From positions 1 to 63,051 of the forward strand of contig JAEOTC010000065.1 in NCBI GenBank assembly GCA_016840035.1: 63,051 bases of DNA, written 5' to 3'. The translations under genes and the position numbers were made by a program. The notes below the pieces were generated by a model that saw nothing but the letters and a program-made list of their open reading frames with translations, ran no database searches and had not been told where the DNA came from. This document shows positions 1-7,678 of this stretch, piece by piece (within the stretch, counting starts at the first letter, position 1; each line of letters opens with the position of its first letter). This stretch comes from Candidatus Hodarchaeota archaeon (lineage in GTDB: Archaea; Asgardarchaeota; Heimdallarchaeia; Hodarchaeales; Hodarchaeaceae).

Positions 1-582
1 AACAGCTGGATGGCCAAAATAATCCAAATCAAATTGTTCTGCTCCTCCTTCTGTAGAAGCAGTCAATATAAAAGGGGTGAAAATTTCAGTAAATCCTTTT
101 TTAAGGAAAAAAGTTCGGGTTGCGTGAGCAATAATACTTTTTAAGTTCATAATGGCAGTAACATCTGGGTCACGGATGGATAATTCTCTATATGCAAATA
201 CAGTGTCGATTTCCGTCTTTGTTTTCATTTTAGTAAGGTCTATCGGAAATTTAAGTTCTGCAATCGCTAAAATTGTCACTGCAAGAGGAGTTAATTCTGC
301 CCCTAATTTGGAACGAGAGTCAGCTTTAACTTTACCACGAATTGATACTACTGATTCGAGAGTCAACTTTTTACACGCTTCCCAAACATCTTCGCTAACA
401 CTCTTTTGATGTAGGGTAATTTGACAGATTCCTGAGGGATCTCGGAGTGTAAGAAACATTAATCGACCTTTATCGCGAATTTGTTGGATCCACCCACCAA
501 CCAATACTTCCTTGCCATCATTCTGGCTATTCACGTCTTGAGAACTATGTGTTCGCCATTCAGGATTTACAGCATATATCAT
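1..582 (-). CDS. aspS: Aspartyl-tRNA synthetase, N-terminal part (cut by window edge)
   Basis: Charges tRNA with aspartate in the cytoplasm. The 194 visible residues begin MIYAVNPEWRTH and contain the N-terminal OB-fold anticodon-binding domain (about residues 25-110, including VGGWIQQIRDKGRLMFLTLRD). The start of the class II catalytic core follows: FAYRELSIRDPD, then the motif 2-proximal stretch FLKKGFTEIFTPFILTAST and GGAEQF. This arrangement, with a short N-terminus directly followed by the OB fold, is the archaeal/eukaryotic AspRS type. Many archaeal enzymes of this type are non-discriminating and also charge tRNA-Asn, which cannot be decided here. The ATG at 580-582 is the first in-frame start and fits the family N-terminus. 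The remainder lies beyond position 1. A TnpB element sits just upstream. Confidence 0.93.
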   Translation of the reverse strand, partial: MIYAVNPEWRTHSSQDVNSQNDGKEVLVGGWIQQIRDKGRLMFLTLRDPSGICQITLHQKSVSEDVWEACKKLTLESVVSIRGKVKADSRSKLGAELTPLAVTILAIAELKFPIDLTKMKTKTEIDTVFAYRELSIRDPDVTAIMNLKSIIAHATRTFFLKKGFTEIFTPFILTASTEGGAEQFDLDYFGHPAV

Positions 583-617
583 AGCACTTTTCCTCTGTGA
601 GAGACCTAGGATGGATA

Positions 618-627
618 GGGATATAAG
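618..627 (-). promoter_or_regulatory. TATA-like box upstream of aspS
   Basis: On the minus strand the sequence reads TCTTATATCC, about 38 nt upstream of the aspS ATG. That would place a transcription start roughly 10-15 nt before the gene, as is common in archaea. It lies outside the inverted repeat that bounds the tnpB element, so the element has not removed it. Called by eye only. Confidence 0.3.
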
Positions 628-635
628 AATAGTCA

Positions 636-654
636 TGACTCAATTTGTCGGCAA
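636..654 (+). repeat. Left copy of imperfect inverted repeat flanking tnpB
   Basis: TGACTCAATTTGTCGGCAA. Compared with the reverse complement of 2027-2045 (TGACTAGCTTTGTCAGCAA), 15 of 19 bases match, with the blocks TGACT, TTTGTC and GCAA conserved. One further outward base (A at 635 against T at 2046) also pairs. Confidence 0.6.
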
Positions 655-780
655 GAAAAGCTAGGAAGCTTCTAAAGACACGACGGGAGGAGTCACTGCT
701 CCCCTATCCGGCTGGACAGTAAACACAGACGTGTAACTGACCTTAGGGACTACTTGACTCTCAGCTGGTAATCGTTGGCT
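640..780 (-). ncRNA. Candidate omega-RNA (TnpB guide RNA) region overlapping the tnpB 3' end
   Basis: TnpB nucleases use a guide RNA whose scaffold is encoded by the 3' end of tnpB and the adjoining element end, with the guide taken from the flanking DNA. Here the last codons are GC-rich and contain a hairpin (arms GGGAG 685-689 and CTCCC 699-703). Only about 20 nt separate the stop codon from the inverted repeat. If active, the guide would come from the DNA just outside 636, which is the aspS promoter region. The limits are approximate and no expression evidence exists. Confidence 0.35.
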
Positions 781-1920
781 GATATTAATGGCCGCATTCT
801 GATCGGCATTCAAACGAAGCCCACAAGAGTAACAAAGATATAATCCCCGGGCTTTCCGATTCCTTTTCCGAATAATTCCACACTGACTACATTGTTGAGA
901 GGTATACGCTTCAGATACATTGATAACGGTAATCCCCACCAATTTCGCTTTATATTCTAACATATGAAGGAGTTTGTGAAACAGAATGTGCACAAATGAC
1001 TGATTATTACGTTTACCTAAATTACAATGCTGTTTCCATCCGGGATTATACCCAATCACAAGGGTAGTAATATTGTTTTGGAAACAATGATTGATTATCA
1101 GTCGTGAGGTTTGATGAAAGAAATTAGTGATTCTATTTGCCCGTTTCCGCTGGAAAGCTAAGATTCGGTTTGTCATCGTTTGCTGGTTGTGTTTCTTTGC
1201 AAGGGACTTATAGGAGGCTAATTGCTTATTGTACCATTGATTGATGGACTTTACCACCCCGCCTTTGACGAGTAACCCGTCTGACGTAGTTACGAGGTTG
1301 GTAACTCCAATATCAATGCCAATGGCTCTTGAAGGACCTAGAGAGGTAGGGAATGCTTGGACATCCACGGTATACAAGAATTCCATGATAAACCGATCAT
1401 AATACGGCACTAAGCGTGCCCCCGTACAGGTTTCCGCAGTTATCGGGAGATTCCCTACGAGAAACGTCGGGAATCCCCGCTCCATCAGGTTCCGGGCGAA
1501 GAGGATCTCTGTGCCTCGGATTCGGACGCGGGGGCGGGGAAAGTTTAACATATGGAGGCTATCTTTGGGTTTATAACCTGGAAGGCGGGGTCTGCCTTGA
1601 AAGTGACTTGGATCTTTCTTCCACGCTTTTATCGCCTGAAAATAGCTTCTCCAGGTTTGTTCGATCTGTCTGAGGACTTGCTGGGGGAGATAACTATCTG
1701 AGATGTCTTTTAGCGCCAGGTATACAGGGTCATGTTTTAGCTGATGATACAGGGTTGTATATTGCACCCATTTCCCAGTCTCAAAGAATTCCTGGCGTAC
1801 CTGGTACGTGGCATAATTATACAAATTCTTGGCTCGAGTACACAGATCCACGAATATAGGGCGGGATTTTATCTGAATTCTGATCGTTAATTGAGGTGTG
1901 GTTTGTTTTTTTGTTCGCAT
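661..1920 (-). CDS. tnpB: TnpB-like RNA-guided endonuclease (transposon-associated)
   Basis: A 419-residue TnpB with a complete RuvC-like core. The first acidic residue is in GIDIGVTNL (about residue 200), the glutamate is in NVSEAYTSQQC, and the final aspartate is in LNADQNAAIN. Between the last two lies a four-cysteine zinc ribbon (CSQCG then CYSCG). All catalytic residues are present, so the nuclease may be active. Family knowledge: TnpB is an RNA-guided nuclease ancestral to Cas12 that cuts next to a short target-adjacent motif and favours element retention. The ATG at 1918-1920 is preceded in frame by a TAG, so no longer start exists. A GGAGG lies about 24 nt upstream. Codon use is GC-richer than the neighbours. 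Confidence 0.93.
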   Translation of the reverse strand: MRTKKQTTPQLTIRIQIKSRPIFVDLCTRAKNLYNYATYQVRQEFFETGKWVQYTTLYHQLKHDPVYLALKDISDSYLPQQVLRQIEQTWRSYFQAIKAWKKDPSHFQGRPRLPGYKPKDSLHMLNFPRPRVRIRGTEILFARNLMERGFPTFLVGNLPITAETCTGARLVPYYDRFIMEFLYTVDVQAFPTSLGPSRAIGIDIGVTNLVTTSDGLLVKGGVVKSINQWYNKQLASYKSLAKKHNQQTMTNRILAFQRKRANRITNFFHQTSRLIINHCFQNNITTLVIGYNPGWKQHCNLGKRNNQSFVHILFHKLLHMLEYKAKLVGITVINVSEAYTSQQCSQCGIIRKRNRKARGLYLCYSCGLRLNADQNAAINISQRLPAESQVVPKVSYTSVFTVQPDRGAVTPPVVSLEAS

Positions 1921-1974
1921 TCCCAGCTAGTGTTGGTTGGTCCTCCTATTTAACTTTGTATCAGAGAGAGATCA

Positions 1975-2004
1975 CCGAAAATGCCGATATTGACTGTTTT
2001 TCGG
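1975..2004. repeat. Hairpin near the upstream end of the tnpB element
   Basis: Perfect 7-bp arms, CCGAAAA (1975-1981) and TTTTCGG (1998-2004), separated by 16 nt, lying 55 to 85 nt upstream of the tnpB start. Subterminal hairpins near the ends are the recognition sites of the TnpA transposase in IS200/IS605 elements, so this is a candidate left-end hairpin. It might also be a chance or regulatory structure. Confidence 0.4.
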
Positions 2005-2026
2005 GGTCACATTCTTTTTTATCCTT

Positions 2027-2045
2027 TTGCTGACAAAGCTAGTCA
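2027..2045 (-). repeat. Right copy of imperfect inverted repeat flanking tnpB
   Basis: TTGCTGACAAAGCTAGTCA on the plus strand, an inverted match to 636-654 at 15 of 19 bases. It lies 60 nt before the trxB start and runs into a TATA-like stretch (CATATATTC), so it may double as part of the trxB promoter. Confidence 0.55.
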
Positions 2046-2105
2046 TATATTCTGTTTTGAAGTATTGAGAAAAATATTTTTCAATCTGGATATAGAAGTT
2101 CCTTC

Positions 2106-3089
2106 ATGCAATTATTTTTACATAGTAAACCTAGTTCTGATGAAATAAATACTAACCAAGAGTTAGTAATTATCGGTAGTGGCCCAGCAGGATTAACTGC
2201 AGCAATATATGCTGCTCGTGCTCAATTGAACCCTCTTGTCGTTGCTGGAATTGAGGCGGGGGGACAATTAATGACTACTACGGAGGTCGAAAATTTTCCA
2301 GGTTTTCCTGAAATGGTTCAAGGACCTGATTTAATTACGCGTATGCGAGAGCAAGCAACTCGTCTAGGTGCCGCTTTCTTAGAAGATAACGTCCTTGAAG
2401 TTAATTTTGATCAAAACCCATTCCTAATCATGACTGGTCAATACCAAATTGAAGCAAAATCTGTTATAATTGCCACTGGAGCCGAACCAAAACGATTAGG
2501 ATTGGTCAATGAGCAAGAGTTGAGCGGGAGAGGAGTTTCATATTGCGCAACCTGTGATGCTCCATTTTTCAAGGATGTAGATGCTGCTGTCATCGGTGCA
2601 GGGGATGTAGCTCTTGAAGAGGCACTTTTTCTGGCAAAATATGCTAGTAGCGTAAAAATAATCTATCGTGGACCCAAGGAAAAAATGAGAGCCACTAAAG
2701 CCTTATTGAAGAAAGGTTTTGAGAATGAGAAAATCGAGTTTATCTATAATACTGTAGTTGAAGAAATTCACGGAAAAGAACGATTAAATAGTATCACTGT
2801 GAGAAATACGGCCGATAATCAGACTGAAGAATTACATTTGGGAGGATTGTTGGTAGCCATCGGATATAACCCTCAATCACAACTTTTTGAAGGAAAAGTA
2901 GCACTTAAAGACGGATATATCATAACAACGAAATTTACAATGACAAGTATTCCTGGAATATTTGCAGCAGGTGATGTTGTCGACTTCCGATATCGTCAGG
3001 CAGTTACTGCCGCAGCCGAAGGATGCAAGGCAGCCTTAGATGCAGAAAAATGGTTACAGGATCCTAAACTCTTAATACCAAGTTATTAG
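2106..3089 (+). CDS. trxB: Thioredoxin-disulfide reductase
   Basis: A flavoprotein that passes electrons from NAD(P)H to thioredoxin through FAD and a redox-active cysteine pair. Visible are the FAD-binding GSGPAGLTAAIYAARA near residue 25, the catalytic CATC pair (Cys147 and Cys150), the nucleotide-binding GAGDVALEEALFLAKYA around residue 170, and the second FAD motif GIFAAGDV near residue 285. The 327 residues match the usual low-molecular-weight enzyme with about 15 extra at the N-terminus. The first ATG in the frame is used. The pyridine-dinucleotide loop lacks an obvious NADPH-type arginine pair at the end of its second strand, so cofactor preference is open. The gene stands alone, pointing away from the tnpB element. 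Confidence 0.95.
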   Translation: MQLFLHSKPSSDEINTNQELVIIGSGPAGLTAAIYAARAQLNPLVVAGIEAGGQLMTTTEVENFPGFPEMVQGPDLITRMREQATRLGAAFLEDNVLEVNFDQNPFLIMTGQYQIEAKSVIIATGAEPKRLGLVNEQELSGRGVSYCATCDAPFFKDVDAAVIGAGDVALEEALFLAKYASSVKIIYRGPKEKMRATKALLKKGFENEKIEFIYNTVVEEIHGKERLNSITVRNTADNQTEELHLGGLLVAIGYNPQSQLFEGKVALKDGYIITTKFTMTSIPGIFAAGDVVDFRYRQAVTAAAEGCKAALDAEKWLQDPKLLIPSY

Positions 3090-3114
3090 AAAAAAAGAAA
3101 GGGAAGGGTGGTTA

Positions 3115-5382
3115 TCAACCACCAAAGATGAGATCTAAACCAACATCATCCATCGCATCAAAATAAGTTTGAATAGCATCGAGATAGGAGGGATCACTTG
3201 CAAATGCACCAAGGATTTTAAAACCAGCAATTGTATCCAAGATTCCTTGCGCTAATCCAGCTATTGATGGAATATTTGGTAATGTTGCATTAGGCTCAGT
3301 GGGGGGAGGTCCAGGGAACCACAGTGTATTTTGCCATGATGTTTTCACATTATTATCAATCAGTGTCGCATCATTAATCTCAGTATAAGCTAAAGAAGCA
3401 TTGTTCTTGGAGAAACCCATAAGAACCTCAGATCGGTTAAAATCGGGATCAGTAACTATTAAATTGAAGAATGTGGTAGCGTTTCCTCCTGCGCCTGCAA
3501 TAGCTGCTTCATATGATTGATTAAACAAGGAAAATCCTACAGTGAAAGATTGGATAGATTGAACTGTCCCATCTAAAGCCCCCATAAGATATCCCATTTC
3601 AGTAACGTTTGCACTAAAGCTGGTCATCATCATGCTAAAATCTGCTAACATCGGTTTGAGCGAAGTATCGATAATTGGCCCATAAGTTTTATCGGTAAAT
3701 GAATTGCTCAATGCGGTTGCAGCTTGGATATTACTATCAGCAGCAGAAAAGATCACGTTTGCAGACGCTACGCTTGTACCGAATGCATCCCAATCAGTTA
3801 GTAGCACATCAGTTCCACCGAAATCCAGACTCTCTAGTGTTGTTAATACACCTTCAATAGCTGTATAACATTGGGTGCCATTCGCTGCTGCAAGTGCAAA
3901 CCAACCGAGGAGGTTTGTCATATCTTTCAAAATCTCAACTGTTCCCCAAAAGGGTAATTGAGAATTGGGATCAAGACCAGAAGAGTCTATTCCTTGCATG
4001 GTAGAATTTGCTTCTTGTAGTTCTCCTGCAGCATCATCTAACCAAAAATTTGCACCAGGAAAATCACTTTCTCCAAGCTCTTCGATTGCTAATGTAGTTT
4101 TATAGGTGGCATTGAGAAAATCTATTCCACCGTTGGCAATTTGTAGAAGAATACCATATCCTACATCTACTTCGTCAATAATATCAATGACGATTCCCAG
4201 GTCAGTTCCCTCACCAGTAATAACATCAGTCAATATTTCTTTAACATTACCAACTGCTTCAAGAACATCATCCTGAGCCTCAGTAAAATTATCAACCGCA
4301 TATCCAATTTTATCCAATCCAGCGTCAAAATCAGGATTATATTCTGCTTGGAAGCTACTCTCACTGCTTCCAAAACCTCCACCTAAATCTGTGTCACCTA
4401 ACACAGAGAAAGCGAGGTCGAAACCACCAACGAGATTTTGATATCCAGCGAAGAGTTCAGGGAGTTTTCCCGAAATCAGTGCAAGTACTTCTGCAATATC
4501 AAGGATACCGGTAACTTCTTGCATATTAATTCCCTGAAATGAAGTATTTCCTGGAAAAAGAGCATCTATAATTATATTCACAAGAAAATTATTTTGAAAT
4601 TGTTTGAAAGCAATAGAGGACTCTTTAAACCATTTTTCAGCTCTTTCAGCAGCTTCACTGAGGTTCCCAATGACATTAGGATCATTAAAATCTACTAAAC
4701 CTCCATCTTGAGCACCACTGCCTACTGTAAAACCAAATGCTTTCATAAATTCCGAGGCTCCTGCTCCGATGGAAAGACCTCCATAAGCAAGATTTGCCAC
4801 ACCATGATAGGTAAATGGGACGAGGATTAAGATTGCTATCACAAAGAAAGCCGCAATCGGTTTCATTATAACAGAAAAGATGGAGAGGTCTCCTTTTTTC
4901 GTCCAGATACCAGTAGCTACAGCAGAGATGAAGAATCCAAGAAAGAGAGCGATAAGCTCAACAAAAACTAAATCTAAAATCATTGCTATCGCGGTTAAAG
5001 GTTCACCGAATTCTTCCAATCCAGGTATCATACCAGTTTCAATAATTGCGTTTACAGGGCCAGAAAGACCTGAAAATATTCCAAAAGGATTGGCAATTAA
5101 TCCACCGGTAACTAAATCAAGAATATAAAGAATTGCCCATGCTATTGGTGCAGAAATTACACTCAGTAATCCGACTAACTTTGATCTTGCAAGAATGCCA
5201 GTAAGACAAAATGCAATGGCTACTAGTATTAGTTCAACTTGCATCAATAGAGGACTTGTTCGTGATCCTAATAATCCAAAGACAACAGCGATAATGACTG
5301 GTCCTAGGATTCCCCCCAAAAAGGCTTGCCAGAATGGAAGCGCTTTTACGGTTCGTAAATCGTCAGATTCAGGTTCGAACAT
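3115..5382 (-). CDS. Large membrane protein with a long helical domain, function unknown
   Basis: Not recognised. The 755 residues start with a short acidic tail. About five hydrophobic helices follow (roughly residues 15-40, 45-67, 70-97, 125-160 and 172-195), including the clear segments ILGPVIIAVVFGLLG and FFVIAILILVPFTYH. The remaining 550 or so residues are soluble, acidic and rich in Asp, Asn, Ser and Gly. They appear mostly helical, contain a single cysteine, and end without an anchor. The layout suggests a membrane platform with a large domain probably outside the cell, perhaps a surface or helical-bundle receptor. The stop lies 25 nt from the convergent trxB stop. ligA is upstream on the same strand, 218 nt away. 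No family assignment is offered. Confidence 0.75.
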   Translation of the reverse strand: MFEPESDDLRTVKALPFWQAFLGGILGPVIIAVVFGLLGSRTSPLLMQVELILVAIAFCLTGILARSKLVGLLSVISAPIAWAILYILDLVTGGLIANPFGIFSGLSGPVNAIIETGMIPGLEEFGEPLTAIAMILDLVFVELIALFLGFFISAVATGIWTKKGDLSIFSVIMKPIAAFFVIAILILVPFTYHGVANLAYGGLSIGAGASEFMKAFGFTVGSGAQDGGLVDFNDPNVIGNLSEAAERAEKWFKESSIAFKQFQNNFLVNIIIDALFPGNTSFQGINMQEVTGILDIAEVLALISGKLPELFAGYQNLVGGFDLAFSVLGDTDLGGGFGSSESSFQAEYNPDFDAGLDKIGYAVDNFTEAQDDVLEAVGNVKEILTDVITGEGTDLGIVIDIIDEVDVGYGILLQIANGGIDFLNATYKTTLAIEELGESDFPGANFWLDDAAGELQEANSTMQGIDSSGLDPNSQLPFWGTVEILKDMTNLLGWFALAAANGTQCYTAIEGVLTTLESLDFGGTDVLLTDWDAFGTSVASANVIFSAADSNIQAATALSNSFTDKTYGPIIDTSLKPMLADFSMMMTSFSANVTEMGYLMGALDGTVQSIQSFTVGFSLFNQSYEAAIAGAGGNATTFFNLIVTDPDFNRSEVLMGFSKNNASLAYTEINDATLIDNNVKTSWQNTLWFPGPPPTEPNATLPNIPSIAGLAQGILDTIAGFKILGAFASDPSYLDAIQTYFDAMDDVGLDLIFGG

Positions 5383-5569
5383 TTTTTTTCACTTATCTAA
5401 AATATATTTTAATATGAAGAATTTGTATAGGTGCTTCCTTATTAAAAGTAACTATTCATTTGTAGTGAAATAATCGAAGATATAGGTTGTATACGGTAAC
5501 TAGGAGTGTAGAAGGAATATCTGGTAAATAGTAGTACAAGAAGCTGATGTTTGGGAAAATCGAATCCGA

Positions 5570-5591
5570 TGTGTAATGACAAAATTACACA
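5570..5591. repeat. Perfect 8-bp hairpin just downstream of ligA
   Basis: TGTGTAAT and ATTACACA flank a 6-nt loop (GACAAA) 10 nt beyond the ligA stop codon. No T-run follows on the minus strand, so it is not a classical terminator. It could stabilise the ligA mRNA end or be a protein site in the 218-nt gap before the 755-residue membrane protein gene. Confidence 0.5.
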
Positions 5592-5600
5592 ATTCAGATC

Positions 5601-7553
5601 TTACTCAAGTTCGCTGTAAAATTCCTCCCATGCTCTTATTGGAATTCCATATTTCTTGGCCTTCTCTAGTTTCTTTCCTCCAGGATTTTCACCAACTACT
5701 AGTAAATCAAGAGTTTTAGTAAGAGAAGCCCATTCATAATTGTGACGCTCGAGTAGGGCTTTAATTTCTTTCTTGGTTAAATCAGGAATTTTACCTGTTA
5801 CGTATACGGTACCTTTTGATTCAGTAACCTCATCGTCGATAGGTTCTTTAATTGATTCAGCTTTTTCACTTTCTCCAATGAAATCCAAGAGATTACTTTT
5901 TGTTGGTCTAATTACTCGACGTCTGTCAGATGTATAATCTATTGAGACACCTTTATCAAACAAGGCTTTACCTAGAGTTGGATCTTGTATTCCTTCTAGT
6001 ATATATCCTGCAGTAAGATCAGAAATTCCTTCAATTTTAACTAGTTCAGAAACTTTTGTTTTCTCTAGCTCATCCCATGTACCATAATGTTTAGCGAGGA
6101 CTTTTCCCATCTGTAGACCAAGACTCTCAATCCCAAGACCAGCAAGGAATATGTGAAATGGTAATTTACGTGATCGCTGGATATTTTGAAATACTTTAGA
6201 CCCATTTTTTCCTAATAAAGATATAAGTTTAGATTCAGTCAATTCAGGATTATAAACGTCGGAAAAATGCTTTATATTGTTGGAAGAATAAAGTCTTTCA
6301 ATGTTCTTGATTCCTAGACCTTTAATATCTATTATTTTAATCCAATGTCGAATTTTTTGTATATCACGCTCTTTACATACTTCACTTAAGCATACAAGGT
6401 TTACTCCATCTTTATGGAGAGTGAACCCACATGAAGGGCATTTATTAGGCAATCTGACCTGATTTGATCCTTTATTTTCGACCGTAGTAATTTTTGGAAT
6501 GACATCTCCCGAACGAATTACCATAACCTGATCCCCAATTGCAACATCTAAAGCCTCTACAAACTCTCTATTATGTAGAGTGGCACGACGAATTACTGCT
6601 CCCGATACTTCGATTGGTTCTAGTTCAGCGACAGGTGTAAGTACTCCGGTTCGTCCCACCTGCCATGTGATATCTTTTATTTCAGTACTTTTTCCCCGAC
6701 TCTCAAATTTCAATGCTATCATCCATTTGGGATGATGAGCAGTAGCACCTGCGTTATTAATTGCTTTACTATCATTATATTTTAATACTAGGCCATCTAT
6801 TTCAAAATCTAACGATTCTCGCTCTGTTTCCACCTTAGAGAAAACTCGTAAGATATTTTCCTTTGTTGGATCAGCGAGCTGATCAATCTTTGCTAAATGA
6901 AACCCCCAATTCATCAATATTCTAGCTCTCTCATTCAATGTATCTTCTTCTGCATAACCAAGTAGGTCAAAAGCAAAAAATTCTAAGTGCCTCTTCTCAA
7001 GTAATGAGAGATCTTTTTGTTTAATGGTCCCTACAGCCAAGTTTCTTGGACTACTATAACTTCCAGCTTCTAGAGAATTAATTCTCTGGAATTCTGATAT
7101 AGGCATAAAAATCTCTCCCCGAATGAAAATTCGATCCTTAACAGGAATACTCTTTGGAATACTTGATAATTTCATTGCTACAATGGTGGTATCATCTCCA
7201 GTTACTCCATTCCCACGAGTAGCAGCTTGAATTAAGTGTCCTCCATCGTATGTTAAAGAAAGTGAAAATCCATCAATTTTATATTCAATGTAAAGCTCAA
7301 GTCCTTGACTCCATTTTAGGACTTCATCAATCCCCTGCGCTTTCTGACAGGACAGCATTGGAATATCATGCGTTACTTTCCCACCTTCAGGAGCACCAAT
7401 AATAAATAGAACAGGGTTTTCAGGATCTAATAGTCTTAATCTATCCTCCAAACTATCATAAGCCTCATCTGATATCTCAGGTTCCCCATCATAGTACTTT
7501 CGCTTATGGTACAGGATTTTACTGGCTAATTTGGAAATCTCTTCCATCGACAA
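5601..7553 (-). CDS. ligA: NAD-dependent DNA ligase (LigA)
   Basis: Seals DNA nicks using NAD as adenylate donor. All domains are present in order. The Ia domain that binds NMN holds YYDGEPEISDEAYDSL (residues 20-35). The nucleotidyltransferase core has HDIPMLS and the adenylation lysine in YKIDGFS (Lys92). An OB fold, a four-cysteine zinc finger (CPSCG then CLSEVC), helix-hairpin-helix repeats (KGLGIKN, GLGIESLG) and a C-terminal BRCT domain (about residues 580-650, GTVYVTGKIPDL) follow. The 650 residues are close to the bacterial norm of 670. Most archaea use ATP-dependent ligases, and LigA is known only in scattered lineages such as haloarchaea, so this gene is a probable import from bacteria. 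Base composition matches its neighbours, which suggests an old transfer. Confidence 0.96.
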   Translation of the reverse strand: MSMEEISKLASKILYHKRKYYDGEPEISDEAYDSLEDRLRLLDPENPVLFIIGAPEGGKVTHDIPMLSCQKAQGIDEVLKWSQGLELYIEYKIDGFSLSLTYDGGHLIQAATRGNGVTGDDTTIVAMKLSSIPKSIPVKDRIFIRGEIFMPISEFQRINSLEAGSYSSPRNLAVGTIKQKDLSLLEKRHLEFFAFDLLGYAEEDTLNERARILMNWGFHLAKIDQLADPTKENILRVFSKVETERESLDFEIDGLVLKYNDSKAINNAGATAHHPKWMIALKFESRGKSTEIKDITWQVGRTGVLTPVAELEPIEVSGAVIRRATLHNREFVEALDVAIGDQVMVIRSGDVIPKITTVENKGSNQVRLPNKCPSCGFTLHKDGVNLVCLSEVCKERDIQKIRHWIKIIDIKGLGIKNIERLYSSNNIKHFSDVYNPELTESKLISLLGKNGSKVFQNIQRSRKLPFHIFLAGLGIESLGLQMGKVLAKHYGTWDELEKTKVSELVKIEGISDLTAGYILEGIQDPTLGKALFDKGVSIDYTSDRRRVIRPTKSNLLDFIGESEKAESIKEPIDDEVTESKGTVYVTGKIPDLTKKEIKALLERHNYEWASLTKTLDLLVVGENPGGKKLEKAKKYGIPIRAWEEFYSELE

Positions 7554-7666
7554 GATATTTTTCTCCTACCTGAGTTATTCTCGCAGTATGCAATTGGGGT
7601 TTTCCAAGAATTTTAATTTTACAAGCCTTTATCAATGACATCTTTTCCATGTTTATAAAAATTGAC

Positions 7667-7671
7667 GGAGG
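7667..7671 (+). promoter_or_regulatory. Strong Shine-Dalgarno that sets the isopentenyl phosphate kinase start
   Basis: GGAGG ends 7 nt before the ATG at 7679. The upstream in-frame ATG at 7649 would place this site inside the coding region and adds residues not needed by the fold, so 7679 is the preferred start. Confidence 0.6.
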
Positions 7672-7678
7672 TCGAAAT

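Larger units (their letters stand above)
636..2045 (-). mobile_element. IS1341-like solitary tnpB element (IS200/IS605 superfamily type)
   Basis: A unit of about 1.4 kb between divergently oriented aspS and trxB, carrying only tnpB and no tnpA. It is bounded by an imperfect inverted repeat, TGACTCAATTTGTCGGCAA at 636-654 and its inverted partner at 2027-2045, matching at 15 of 19 positions. The interior is visibly richer in G+C than the neighbouring genes, with runs such as GGCGGGGTCTGCC, which points to transfer. IS605-type elements normally end in subterminal hairpins rather than terminal inverted repeats, so the exact ends are uncertain. The repeats could also be paired promoter motifs of the two flanking genes. 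Movement would need a TnpA supplied elsewhere. Confidence 0.6.

Noticed and set aside
152..409. Plus-strand open frame inside the aspS coding region
   Set aside because: The opposite strand gives a clear AspRS translation over the whole stretch; this frame is a shadow.
1416..1673. Plus-strand open frame inside tnpB
   Set aside because: High GC keeps the antisense frame open; the TnpB motifs on the minus strand explain the region.
5195..5473. Plus-strand frame near the 755-residue membrane protein start
   Set aside because: Mostly antisense to that gene and without a fold or ribosome site.
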